15,170 nucleotides of DNA from Treponema sp. UBA7590. GTDB lineage: Bacteria; Spirochaetota; Spirochaetia; Treponematales; Treponemataceae. Position 1 is the first letter of the stretch. Each line of letters begins with the position of its first letter. The notes beneath the pieces were generated by a model. That model saw only the letters and a program-made list of their open reading frames with translations, was not told where the DNA came from and did not search any database. Shown here one piece after another: positions 1-6,208 of this stretch. Position numbers and translations under genes: made by a program. The stretch spans positions 9,232-24,401 of the forward strand of contig DLKK01000115.1 of NCBI GenBank assembly GCA_002478955.1, read 5' to 3'.

Positions 1-43
1 ATGGACCATCGCCTTTGAAGTTCAAGCAAAATATTGTAAAGAA

Positions 44-577
44 TTACTCAGCTTTTGGTTCTTCTGAAGCAGCTTCAGCAGGTTTTTCTGCCTTTTCAGC
101 TTTGGCTGCAGGCGCTTTTGCACCGGCAACTTCCTGTGCCTTTACAGAAACTTTGATTTCTGCAACAGCAGCTTCATAAAGTTTTACTGTGGCATGATAA
201 TTACCTACACTCTTGATTGTGAGTCCAGGAATTTCAATGCGCTTTCTTTCAATTTCAAAACCAAGTTTTGCCAAAGCTTCAGCGATTACAGTAGCTGTAA
301 CAGCACCATAAAGCTTTCCGTTTGAACCTGCCGGCATTTCAATCAAAATCTCAGCTGCCTCAAGCTTTTCTTTCAAGCTCTTTGCGTTCTGGCGTTTAAC
401 TTCCTTGCGAGCCTCGATTTCCGCTTTTCTAGCTTCAAACATAGCGGCTGTTGTCTCGTTGTAAACTACAACAAGGTTGCGTGGAAGAAGATAGTTGCGT
501 GCATAACCTGTAGCAACATTCTTTACATCACCTTCTTCACCAAGGTGTTTTACGTCTTCGTTAAGAATAACTTTCAT
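44..577 (-). CDS. rplI: 50S ribosomal protein L9
   Basis: Structural protein of the large ribosomal subunit that binds 23S rRNA and helps maintain reading frame. The first ~40 residues carry the L9 signature (MKVILNEDVKHLGEEGD, then GYARNYLLPRNL), followed by the long Lys/Glu-rich connecting helix and a C-terminal domain (AGSNGKLYGAVT, then KLGFEIERKRI). At 177 aa it is longer than the usual ~150. The extra ~28 residues form a low-complexity Ala/Lys/Glu/Pro tail (about 148-177) that I would not expect to be folded. The start is fixed by an AGGAG Shine-Dalgarno 8 nt upstream. It is the last gene of the rpsF-ssb-rpsR-rplI operon inside the window. No terminator is visible in the remaining 43 bases, so transcription may continue into a neighbour beyond the edge; dnaB is common there in other bacteria, but it is not seen here. 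Confidence 0.97.
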   Translation of the reverse strand: MKVILNEDVKHLGEEGDVKNVATGYARNYLLPRNLVVVYNETTAAMFEARKAEIEARKEVKRQNAKSLKEKLEAAEILIEMPAGSNGKLYGAVTATVIAEALAKLGFEIERKRIEIPGLTIKSVGNYHATVKLYEAAVAEIKVSVKAQEVAGAKAPAAKAEKAEKPAEAASEEPKAE

Positions 578-605
578 TTTTCAAGCTCCTCTTGAATATT
601 TATGC

Positions 606-641
606 GGAAGCAGCGTCACCAGGAGTTGGATCGTTGCTTCC
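606..641 (-). other. Inverted repeat between rpsR and rplI
   Basis: A 10-bp inverted repeat, 606-615 with 632-641 (GGAAGCAGCG against CGTTGCTTCC), with a 16-nt loop in the 94-bp rpsR-rplI gap. In the minus-strand transcript one pair is an A.C mismatch; in plus-strand RNA it would be G.U. There is no T-tract directly after it on the minus strand, so it is not an intrinsic terminator for the operon. It could be an RNA-processing or mRNA-stability element. Confidence 0.35.
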
Positions 642-671
642 AATTTTTGTTTTAGTTTGACACGCAGTTGT

Positions 672-1001
672 TTACTCTGCAACGAATGGAAGCAAACAGA
701 TTGCGCGAGCGCGTTTGATTGCTCCAGCAAGTTCACGCTGGTGTTTTGCACAAGTTCCAGTAATGCGGCGAGGAAGAATCTTTCCACGTTCTGTTGTAAA
801 GCGGCGAAGAGCATCTGAATCCTTGTAGTCAATCTTTGCCTTGTTAGCGCAGAAACGGCAAACCTTCTTGCGGAAGAAAGTCTTGCCTTTTCCACGGCCG
901 TTCTCACGAGTTTCATCCTCGCGGCCTTCATTTTCCACAGCAGGCTTTTTTTCTGCTACTTCTTTGTTTTCTTCATACATATCTTTTGTTTCTTCTGACA
1001 T
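672..1001 (-). CDS. rpsR: 30S ribosomal protein S18 with acidic N-terminal extension
   Basis: Small-subunit protein that pairs with S6 on the platform of the 30S subunit. The S18 core begins near residue 42 (FFRKKVCRFCANK) and runs through the family motifs ERGKILPRRITGTCAKHQREL and IKRARAICLLPF at the C-terminus. The first ~40 residues are an acidic/Lys-rich extension absent from the ~75-aa S18 of E. coli. Cysteines 48, 51, 84 and 102, with 48 and 51 as CxxC, resemble the cysteine-containing (zinc-ribbon-like) form of S18 found in some bacteria; zinc binding is inferred. A GGAG site 6 nt before the ATG supports the start. The gene lies 13 bp after ssb, and its ribosome-binding site sits directly past the ssb stop codon. 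Confidence 0.97.
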   Translation of the reverse strand: MSEETKDMYEENKEVAEKKPAVENEGREDETRENGRGKGKTFFRKKVCRFCANKAKIDYKDSDALRRFTTERGKILPRRITGTCAKHQRELAGAIKRARAICLLPFVAE

Positions 1002-1014
1002 AATTTACTCCAAA

Positions 1015-1527
1015 TTAGAAAGGAATATCTTCAGGGAAATCGCTTTCAGTTCCACCAAAGGAATCACCACCAAAATTTGTGGCAGGAGCCTGATTTGCCT
1101 GACTGTAATCGTTGCTTCTTGGCTGGAATCCGTTTGATGCACCCCCAGCAAAACTGTTTCCGCTCTGCCCGCCATCACTTCTTCCGCCTAAAAGCTGGAC
1201 ATTATTTGCGACAATTGTCACACGGCTGAAATTCTGTCCGTCTTTCTGCCATCTGTCCTGTTTTAGATAACCGTCAACAGCAATCTGCTTTCCTTTAGTA
1301 AGATAAGGCTTTAGGTTTTCAGCCTGTTTTCCCCAAAGGGTAACTTCAAAGAAATTTGCCTCTTCAACCCAGTTTCCACTGGCAGCATCTTTTCTGCTTC
1401 TGTTCACGGCGATGCTTAAATTTGCTCTAGCCTGTCCGTTTGCTACATATCCAAAGGAACGTTCGTCACTTCCTACGTCTCGAGTCAATCTTCCTACTAA
1501 AACAACATGATTAAGGTCTGTCGCCAT
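1015..1527 (-). CDS. ssb: Single-stranded DNA-binding protein
   Basis: Binds single-stranded DNA during replication, recombination and repair. The OB-fold occupies about residues 1-115, beginning LNHVVLVGRLTRDV and including FFEVTLWGKQAENL and KGKQIAVDGYL. A Gly/Asn/Ser/Gln-rich disordered linker follows (about 116-160), and the protein ends with the acidic tip PEDIPF that recruits partner repair and replication proteins. The length of 170 aa is normal for bacterial SSB. Its ribosome-binding site is weaker than those of its neighbours (GGGG 7 nt upstream). It lies 26 bp after rpsF and 13 bp before rpsR, the widespread rpsF-ssb-rpsR arrangement, which ties SSB supply to ribosomal protein transcription. 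Confidence 0.97.
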   Translation of the reverse strand: MATDLNHVVLVGRLTRDVGSDERSFGYVANGQARANLSIAVNRSRKDAASGNWVEEANFFEVTLWGKQAENLKPYLTKGKQIAVDGYLKQDRWQKDGQNFSRVTIVANNVQLLGGRSDGGQSGNSFAGGASNGFQPRSNDYSQANQAPATNFGGDSFGGTESDFPEDIPF

Positions 1528-1553
1528 TCTGTTACCCCGGTTATGATTTTTTA

Positions 1554-1838
1554 CTATTTTTCTTCAAGTTTTACGAAAAGGTATTTCAAAAGGTTTTTCT
1601 GGATCTTGAATGCCTTGTCGATTTCTGTAATCTTATCTGGATTGAGCTTAAGTGTGAAAAGAACAAAGTGTCCTTTCTTTTCTTTGTCAATCTCGTAAGC
1701 AAGGTCGCGGTCACCGAATACTTTTTCTTCTTCGATTTCTGCACCAAAAGATGTAAGTGTGCCGCGTACTTCTTCTACGGCTTTCTTTGACTTCTCTTCA
1801 TCAATCGGGAAGATAGTCATTAATTCGTACTTTCTCAT
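1554..1838 (-). CDS. rpsF: 30S ribosomal protein S6
   Basis: Small-subunit platform protein that forms a heterodimer with S18, whose gene lies two positions downstream. The 94-aa length is typical. The N-terminus MRKYELMTIFPIDEE and the GDRDLAYEIDKEKKGHFVLFTLKL stretch match the S6 ferredoxin-like fold. A strong AAGGAG site 7 nt before the ATG sets the start. It is the first gene of the operon; an extended -10 promoter and a ~49-nt structured leader lie immediately upstream. In many bacteria an S6:S18 complex represses its own mRNA through a leader hairpin. The leader here has hairpins but not the published CCG bulge that I know of, so autoregulation is only a possibility. Confidence 0.97.
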   Translation of the reverse strand: MRKYELMTIFPIDEEKSKKAVEEVRGTLTSFGAEIEEEKVFGDRDLAYEIDKEKKGHFVLFTLKLNPDKITEIDKAFKIQKNLLKYLFVKLEEK

Positions 1839-1861
1839 TTTTGTCTCCTTATGGACTTATG

Positions 1862-1884
1862 GAAGCTCTACGAGCCCCAAGGGG
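1862..1884 (-). promoter_or_regulatory. Structured 5' leader of the rpsF operon
   Basis: The ~49-nt leader predicted between the transcription start (about 1887) and rpsF can fold in two exclusive ways. One is CCCC-UU-GGGG (1875-1884), which in practice folds as three C-G pairs closed by a CUUG tetraloop. The other is GGGGCUC-GUA-GAGCUUC (1862-1878), 7 bp including two G.U pairs and a triloop. Both use the same GGGG, so they compete. The rpsF Shine-Dalgarno lies about 15 nt further downstream. This position suits ribosomal-protein feedback, but the CCG bulge of the described S6:S18 motif is not seen. Confidence 0.4.
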
Positions 1885-1893
1885 TGTTTTAGT

Positions 1894-1923
1894 AGCATAA
1901 CATTTTTAAGTATACAAAGTCAA
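1894..1923 (-). promoter_or_regulatory. rpsF operon promoter
   Basis: Read on the minus strand, TTGACT (-35, 1918-1923) and TATGCT (-10, 1894-1899) are 18 bp apart, and a TGT directly before the -10 gives an extended -10 (TGn). The predicted start is near 1887, about 49 nt before the rpsF ATG. The promoter runs divergently from that of the ankyrin gene; the two -35 boxes are 38 bp apart. Confidence 0.75.
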
Positions 1924-1961
1924 TTATATTTTCCGCGGATTCTTCTTTGCAAAAACGCGGG

Positions 1962-1990
1962 TTGACCGCAACAAAAGTGGACATTATAAT
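1962..1990 (+). promoter_or_regulatory. Consensus promoter of the ankyrin gene, abutting its start codon
   Basis: TTGACC (1962-1967), a 17-bp spacer and a perfect TATAAT (1985-1990). The ATG of the ankyrin gene is at 1997, six bases after the -10, where transcription should begin. A short inverted repeat GCGG-N5-CCGC (1957-1969) overlaps the -35, and CCGCG/CGCGG arms (1933-1937 and 1956-1960) lie between the two divergent promoters. These may be an operator but are short. Confidence 0.8.
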
Positions 1991-1996
1991 TTTACT

Positions 1997-3982
1997 ATGT
2001 CTTTACTATATAAGTTCAAAAAGTACAGCCTGATTTTCGCGGCAATGGTTCTGTTTGGCGCGAATGTTTTTTGCGCGGCTGAAAAAACTGTAAAATACGA
2101 CAATTTGATGAAAACCGGAACTGCTGCGGAAATAAAAAAAGCGCTCAAAAAAGATCCGGATATGGTCTGGGTAAAAATCGAGCCGGAAAACGATACCCTG
2201 CTTATGCGGGCAATAATGTACAACCGCGATATTTCAATTGTGAATATTCTTCTGAAAGCCGGAGTTTCGCTCAGAAGGGAAAACAACAACGGCCAGAACG
2301 CACTTATGTATGCGTGCATGTACTCAACAAACCAGGAGGTAATCTCAAGGATTCTTGGAAAAATAACAAATCCACGTTCGGTTGTAAAAGAACTGAACAG
2401 AAAAGATGCATCCGGGAAATCTGCATTGAAATATGCCAAGGAATTCGAGAACCGACGGGCAATAGACTGCGTCTCAAAATATGTTGGAAAACCGGAAGGT
2501 TACCAGGAAGGCCAGGATTACGTGGATTTTCTTGAGTCATGGAACACAATCGCTTCAAAGGCAGAGGCTGATACAAAAGCCCAGACAGAAAACACGGATG
2601 ACTACGAGGACAGCTGGGAAACAGGAAACAGCGCAATCGAAAAAAGTGAGAAATACGACGCCCTTATGAAAAACGGAAGCGCAGCATCAATAAAAAAAGC
2701 GCTCAAAAAAGACCCGGAGATGATACTGGCGAAAATTTTGCCGGAAAATGACACACTTCTTATGCGTGCGATAATGTACAACCGCGATATTTCTGTGATC
2801 GATTTGCTTCTGAAAGCCGGAGTTTCTGTGAAAAAAGAAAATATCCACGGCCAGAATGCACTTATGTATGCGTGCATGTACTCAAAGAACACAGGCGTAA
2901 TCTCAAAGATTCTTGAAAAATCTACAACACCACGCACAGCAGTAAAGGAACTGAACAAAAAAGACAAAAATGAAAAAACAGCCTTGAAATATGCCAAGGA
3001 ATTTGAGAACCGCCGGGCGATTGACTGCGTCTCAAAATACGTAGGAAAACCAGAAGGCTATCAGGAAGGCCAGGATTACGTGGAATTCCTTGAGGACTTG
3101 AATGAAAAACTTCTTCTTGCAGAAAAAAAGGCGGAACTTGCAAAACAAAAGGAAGCTGAACTCAAGAGAAAAGCCGAACAGGAAGAACAGGAAAAACTTG
3201 CTTTGGAACAAAAAGAACTTGAGAAAAAAACTGAAAACGTTGAAGTTCCTGCTTCAAAGCCGATTGACATGAACAAATATGATAAAGTCTCATTATTCGA
3301 TTTTGCGGTTCAAGATGAAATTCCAGAACCGGACGACACTGAAGATGAAAACGATTTTTCCAGAATTGAAGATCCTGACAAAAAAGACAAAAATGGAAAA
3401 ACGGCACTTATGCGAGCCGCAAAAAACGGAAATGCAGAGGAAATCGGCCGTCTTATAAAATCAGGTGCAAACATGAATCTTTGTGACGATGATGGCTGGA
3501 CTGCGCTTATGAACGCCGCAAGATACCAGAATGACCCGGAGACTGTAAAAATTCTTCTGGAAGCCGGCGCAGATCCGGACCAAAAGAACAAATATGGCTC
3601 AACTGCCCTGCACCTTGCCGCGGCATATTCAGAAGCTCCGGAAATTTTAAGGCAGCTGGTCGGAGCCACAAAAAATTCAGATGAGATTTTTAAGTCATTC
3701 ATCATGGCGTTGACTTCAAATTCTGTGGATGAAAAAAAACAGACTTCAAAAATAAAGATTTTTATTGATGCAAAAGTTTCGGTAAACAGATTTTACGAAG
3801 GCAGGACACCTTTGATGTATGCCGCGGAATATTCGTCATCAACGCAAGTGATAAAATTTCTTCTTGATAACGGCGCGGCAAAAAACTTGCACTCGACAGA
3901 TGGAAAAACAGCATTTGATTTTGCGGAATCAAACAAACTTTTAAAACACGATAAAATTTTCTGGTCATTGAACCAGCAGTAG
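1997..3982 (+). CDS. Secreted ankyrin-repeat protein with internal tandem duplication
   Basis: Probably an exported binding or scaffold protein of the periplasm or outer surface; ligand unknown. Residues 1-28 form a signal peptide (basic KFKK, hydrophobic LIFAAMVLFGA, then NVFCAA). Cys26 could be a loose spirochetal lipobox, but signal peptidase I cleavage after the alanines is equally possible. Residues 29-180 and 215-366 are two ungapped 152-residue copies of one ankyrin-like block (117 of 152 identical by my count), joined by an acidic linker. A charged coiled coil follows (about 366-416), then an acidic spacer and a more canonical ankyrin domain (about 461-655; GKTALMRAAKNG, GWTALMNAA, STALHLAAAY, RTPLMYAAEY). 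No Shine-Dalgarno precedes the ATG, no upstream in-frame start exists, and a downstream start would break the signal peptide. rsmD follows after 7 bp and is probably coexpressed. Confidence 0.88.
   Translation: MSLLYKFKKYSLIFAAMVLFGANVFCAAEKTVKYDNLMKTGTAAEIKKALKKDPDMVWVKIEPENDTLLMRAIMYNRDISIVNILLKAGVSLRRENNNGQNALMYACMYSTNQEVISRILGKITNPRSVVKELNRKDASGKSALKYAKEFENRRAIDCVSKYVGKPEGYQEGQDYVDFLESWNTIASKAEADTKAQTENTDDYEDSWETGNSAIEKSEKYDALMKNGSAASIKKALKKDPEMILAKILPENDTLLMRAIMYNRDISVIDLLLKAGVSVKKENIHGQNALMYACMYSKNTGVISKILEKSTTPRTAVKELNKKDKNEKTALKYAKEFENRRAIDCVSKYVGKPEGYQEGQDYVEFLEDLNEKLLLAEKKAELAKQKEAELKRKAEQEEQEKLALEQKELEKKTENVEVPASKPIDMNKYDKVSLFDFAVQDEIPEPDDTEDENDFSRIEDPDKKDKNGKTALMRAAKNGNAEEIGRLIKSGANMNLCDDDGWTALMNAARYQNDPETVKILLEAGADPDQKNKYGSTALHLAAAYSEAPEILRQLVGATKNSDEIFKSFIMALTSNSVDEKKQTSKIKIFIDAKVSVNRFYEGRTPLMYAAEYSSSTQVIKFLLDNGAAKNLHSTDGKTAFDFAESNKLLKHDKIFWSLNQQ
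2081..3094 (+). repeat. Intragenic tandem duplication, 558-bp period
   Basis: 2081-2536 and 2639-3094 encode two copies of a 152-residue block, offset by exactly 186 codons with no gaps. The last ~35 residues of each copy (ALKYAKEFENRRAIDC, then YVGKPEGYQEGQDYV) are identical, as is much of the underlying DNA. The first half differs more, mostly by conservative changes. Confidence 0.9.
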
Positions 3983-3989
3983 GATTTTT

Positions 3990-4538
3990 ATGAGAATCAC
4001 AGGCGGAAAACTTAAAGGAAGAGTTATAAAATGCCCGGATGGAATAATCAGGCCGGCAATGGACAGGATGCGGGAATCAGTTTTTGCGGTCCTTGGGGAT
4101 TTAAGCGGAAAATCGTGGCTGGATCTTTTCAGCGGCTCTGGCACAATCGCAATCGAAGCTGTTTCCCGCGGCGCAGAGCACGTTGAACTTTGCGAAAAAG
4201 ACAAAATCAAAATCAGCACAGTGCTGGAAAATGTCTCTGTAACTGAAAAAGAATGTGGCATAAAAATACAGTGCCATTTTATGCCGGTTGAATATTTTAT
4301 AAAGCGCTGCAAAAACGATTTTGACTACATATTTTTTGATCCGCCGTTCCCATATAAATTCCACGAGCAGCTTATCCTTGAGGCAGACAAGAAAGGAATC
4401 TTAAAGAAAACTGGAACAATAATGGTTCACCGCCCGGAGGAACATTTCATGCCTGACACTATAGGAAATCTAAAAAGAACAGACCAGAGAATTTACGGCC
4501 GTTCAATAGTGGATTTTTATAAATACGAAAATGAATAA
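3990..4538 (+). CDS. rsmD: 16S rRNA (guanine(966)-N2)-methyltransferase RsmD
   Basis: Uses S-adenosylmethionine to methylate N2 of G966 in 16S rRNA during 30S assembly in the cytoplasm. It starts with the family's MRITGGKLKGR and RPAMDRMRESVFAVL segments. The SAM-binding motif I is DLFSGSGT (45-52), followed by IEAVSRGA, and the catalytic motif IV is DPPF (117-120), a variant of the usual DPPY. The 182-aa length is typical. Its AGGA ribosome-binding site (3981-3984) overlaps the stop codon of the ankyrin gene, 5 nt before the ATG, so translation may be coupled. No dedicated promoter or terminator is seen. Confidence 0.93.
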   Translation: MRITGGKLKGRVIKCPDGIIRPAMDRMRESVFAVLGDLSGKSWLDLFSGSGTIAIEAVSRGAEHVELCEKDKIKISTVLENVSVTEKECGIKIQCHFMPVEYFIKRCKNDFDYIFFDPPFPYKFHEQLILEADKKGILKKTGTIMVHRPEEHFMPDTIGNLKRTDQRIYGRSIVDFYKYENE

Positions 4539-4575
4539 ATTTATAAAATGGAATGAAATATTTTAGTACAGACAA

Positions 4576-4603
4576 TTGACAAACTATTTTTTTAGTTTAC
4601 TAT
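4576..4603 (+). promoter_or_regulatory. Promoter of the TPR-rlmN operon
   Basis: A perfect TTGACA (4576-4581), a 16-bp spacer and TACTAT (4598-4603, four of six matches to TATAAT). The predicted start near 4610 leaves a ~60-nt AU-rich leader. The leader contains a perfect 14-bp palindrome TTTTTAGCTAAAAA (4643-4656) directly before the AAGGA ribosome-binding site. Confidence 0.6.
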
Positions 4604-4672
4604 TTCAGCAGGCATAAAAAAAGTTTGTTTTTTAACCCAAGTTTTTTAGCTAAAAAGGAATAGCAATTTTTA

Positions 4673-5011
4673 ATGGATGAATCGTTAAAAAATGAAATCA
4701 ATAAGAAACAGGGACCTGAAGGATTTATAAAAGTCACAGACAATCCTGTTTCCTCTTTGACTTCTGGACAAAAAGCAATCTTAAACAGAAAAGGAAATGA
4801 GCTGTTTAACAAAGGCAAAATTGAAGATGCAAGACGAATTTTCATTACAACCGGCTATTCTGACGGCTTGACGAGAGTTGGAGACATCTATCAAAAGAAG
4901 AATGAAACTTTAAAGGCCCTGAAATTATATGTCTTGGCGCATAACAAAGCAAAAAGTGAGCCAATCTACGAAAAAATGGCCGAAATAATCTCCATTCTTC
5001 TTAAGGAATAA
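4673..5011 (+). CDS. Small helical protein upstream of the TPR protein
   Basis: A 112-aa protein I cannot assign to a named family. There is no signal peptide or membrane segment, so it is probably cytoplasmic. After a polar N-terminus (1-30), residues ~34-112 look all-helical with a degenerate TPR-like pattern: GNELFNKGKIEDARRIFITTGYSDGLTRVGDIYQKKNETLKALKLYVLAHNK can be laid out as one and a half helix-turn-helix units. The start is supported by AAGGA at 4655-4659, but its 13-nt spacing to the ATG is longer than normal. The downstream TPR gene begins 2 bp after its stop, with its ribosome-binding site inside this gene's last codons. The two are almost certainly translated together and may interact. 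Confidence 0.8.
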   Translation: MDESLKNEINKKQGPEGFIKVTDNPVSSLTSGQKAILNRKGNELFNKGKIEDARRIFITTGYSDGLTRVGDIYQKKNETLKALKLYVLAHNKAKSEPIYEKMAEIISILLKE

Positions 5012-5013
5012 AA

Positions 5014-6204
5014 ATGAAAGAACAGTTTGATGAACATTTTGGCAATACCCAAAAAGAATTTCCATTCGCAGAATCGGCATTTCCTGTTGTTCAAGACCTG
5101 GAAAAAGACAAGAATTCAGAGAAAGATGAAAAGAATGCGCTGATTTCTGAACTTTCAATAAAAGGTTATCAGAAATTAAAGGCAAACGACCTTGAAGCAG
5201 CAAAGGAATTCTTTGAGAAAATCCTTGAATTTGACACAAACAATAATTATGCGCTTGTCGGACTTGGTGACACAGAGCGGAAACAGGAAAATTTCTATGC
5301 TGCAATAAATTTCTACAACAAATGCCTGGAATTCCACCCGGACAACAACTATGCCCTTTTCGGACTCGCTGACTGCTACAAGGCGTTAAACCAGTTCAGC
5401 AAGGCAATTGAAATCTGGGAAAAATATCTTGTCCATGATGAAAAAAACATCACCGTAATCACAAGAATTGCTGACGCCTACAGAAAAATTCATTCATATA
5501 AAAAGTCAGGCGAGCTTTACCAGAAAATCCTAAAAATGGAAGAAACAAATTCCTATGCGCTGGTAGGTCTTGGCCATCTGAATTTCGACTTGAAAAGATA
5601 CCACGAGGCGCTTTATTACTGGAAAAAAATGCTAGAGCTCCATAAAGACAACGTTGACATAAGAATTCTTACATCAATCGGAAACTGCCACAGAAAGCTA
5701 AAGACTTTCAGCGAGGGAGTCTTTTATTTCCAGAAAGCGCTTGAAATGGACCCGAAGAATTTTTACGCCCTTTTCGGCCTTGCGGACTGCTACCGAGGAA
5801 TGAACCAGCAGAACAAATCTGTGACATACTGGAATAAGCTTCTGGAAATTGATCCGCAGAACAAAGTCATTCTTACACGGCTTGGCGATGCGTACAGAAA
5901 CATGGAAGACTACAAAGCCGCAGAAGAATATTACAGCCGCGCGCTTGACATAGATTTTGATATTTACGCCGCCATGGGACTTGCCCTTATCTGCAAATGC
6001 GAAGGAAAATACAATGAGGCAATCGACAGATTCAAGAATCTTATAAGAAATGACAGCAAAAATTACAGGCTTTATATTGATCTTGCAGATTGCTACATCA
6101 GACAGAACAGAAAAGATAAAGCGATAAAAGCGTTGGAAGACTTTCAGACACAAGGAATCCATAGTTCTGCGGTTAATGAAATGCTTGAAAACCTAAAGAA
6201 ATAA
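5014..6204 (+). CDS. Tetratricopeptide-repeat protein (ten TPRs)
   Basis: A 396-aa solenoid protein that presumably scaffolds protein-protein contacts; partner unknown. No signal peptide is present. After ~47 charged residues, about ten 34-residue TPR units run nearly to the end, with repeated signatures such as YALVGLGD, YALFGLADCY, RIADAYRK, YALFGLADCY again and RLGDAYRN, and helix-B ends like KALEMDPKN and KLLEIDPQN. Units 3-6 and 7-10 resemble each other in order (for example ALFGLADCYKALNQ against ALFGLADCYRGMNQ), suggesting growth by duplication of a four-TPR block of ~136 residues. An AAGGA site 6 nt before the ATG supports the start. It sits 2 bp after the small helical gene and 4 bp before rlmN. 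Confidence 0.93.
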   Translation: MKEQFDEHFGNTQKEFPFAESAFPVVQDLEKDKNSEKDEKNALISELSIKGYQKLKANDLEAAKEFFEKILEFDTNNNYALVGLGDTERKQENFYAAINFYNKCLEFHPDNNYALFGLADCYKALNQFSKAIEIWEKYLVHDEKNITVITRIADAYRKIHSYKKSGELYQKILKMEETNSYALVGLGHLNFDLKRYHEALYYWKKMLELHKDNVDIRILTSIGNCHRKLKTFSEGVFYFQKALEMDPKNFYALFGLADCYRGMNQQNKSVTYWNKLLEIDPQNKVILTRLGDAYRNMEDYKAAEEYYSRALDIDFDIYAAMGLALICKCEGKYNEAIDRFKNLIRNDSKNYRLYIDLADCYIRQNRKDKAIKALEDFQTQGIHSSAVNEMLENLKK

Positions 6205-6208
6205 GAAA

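Noticed and set aside
1..43. A gene start (ATG at 7-9, minus strand) after rplI, possibly dnaB
   Set aside because: Only three codons are visible and AAGG is too close to the ATG for a convincing ribosome-binding site.
581..931. Minus-strand reading frame of 116 codons overlapping rpsR
   Set aside because: It lies over the rpsR coding region in another frame, has no ribosome-binding site of its own and resembles no family; rpsR is unmistakable.
2081..3094. Tandem repeats considered as a CRISPR or mobile element
   Set aside because: The repeat is in-frame protein-coding duplication with no spacers, terminal repeats or transposase.
5698..6162. Long antisense frame under the TPR gene, and similar ones under the rlmN and leuC genes
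   Set aside because: These are antisense shadows of well-recognised proteins, with no start signals and compositions typical of reverse-strand translation.
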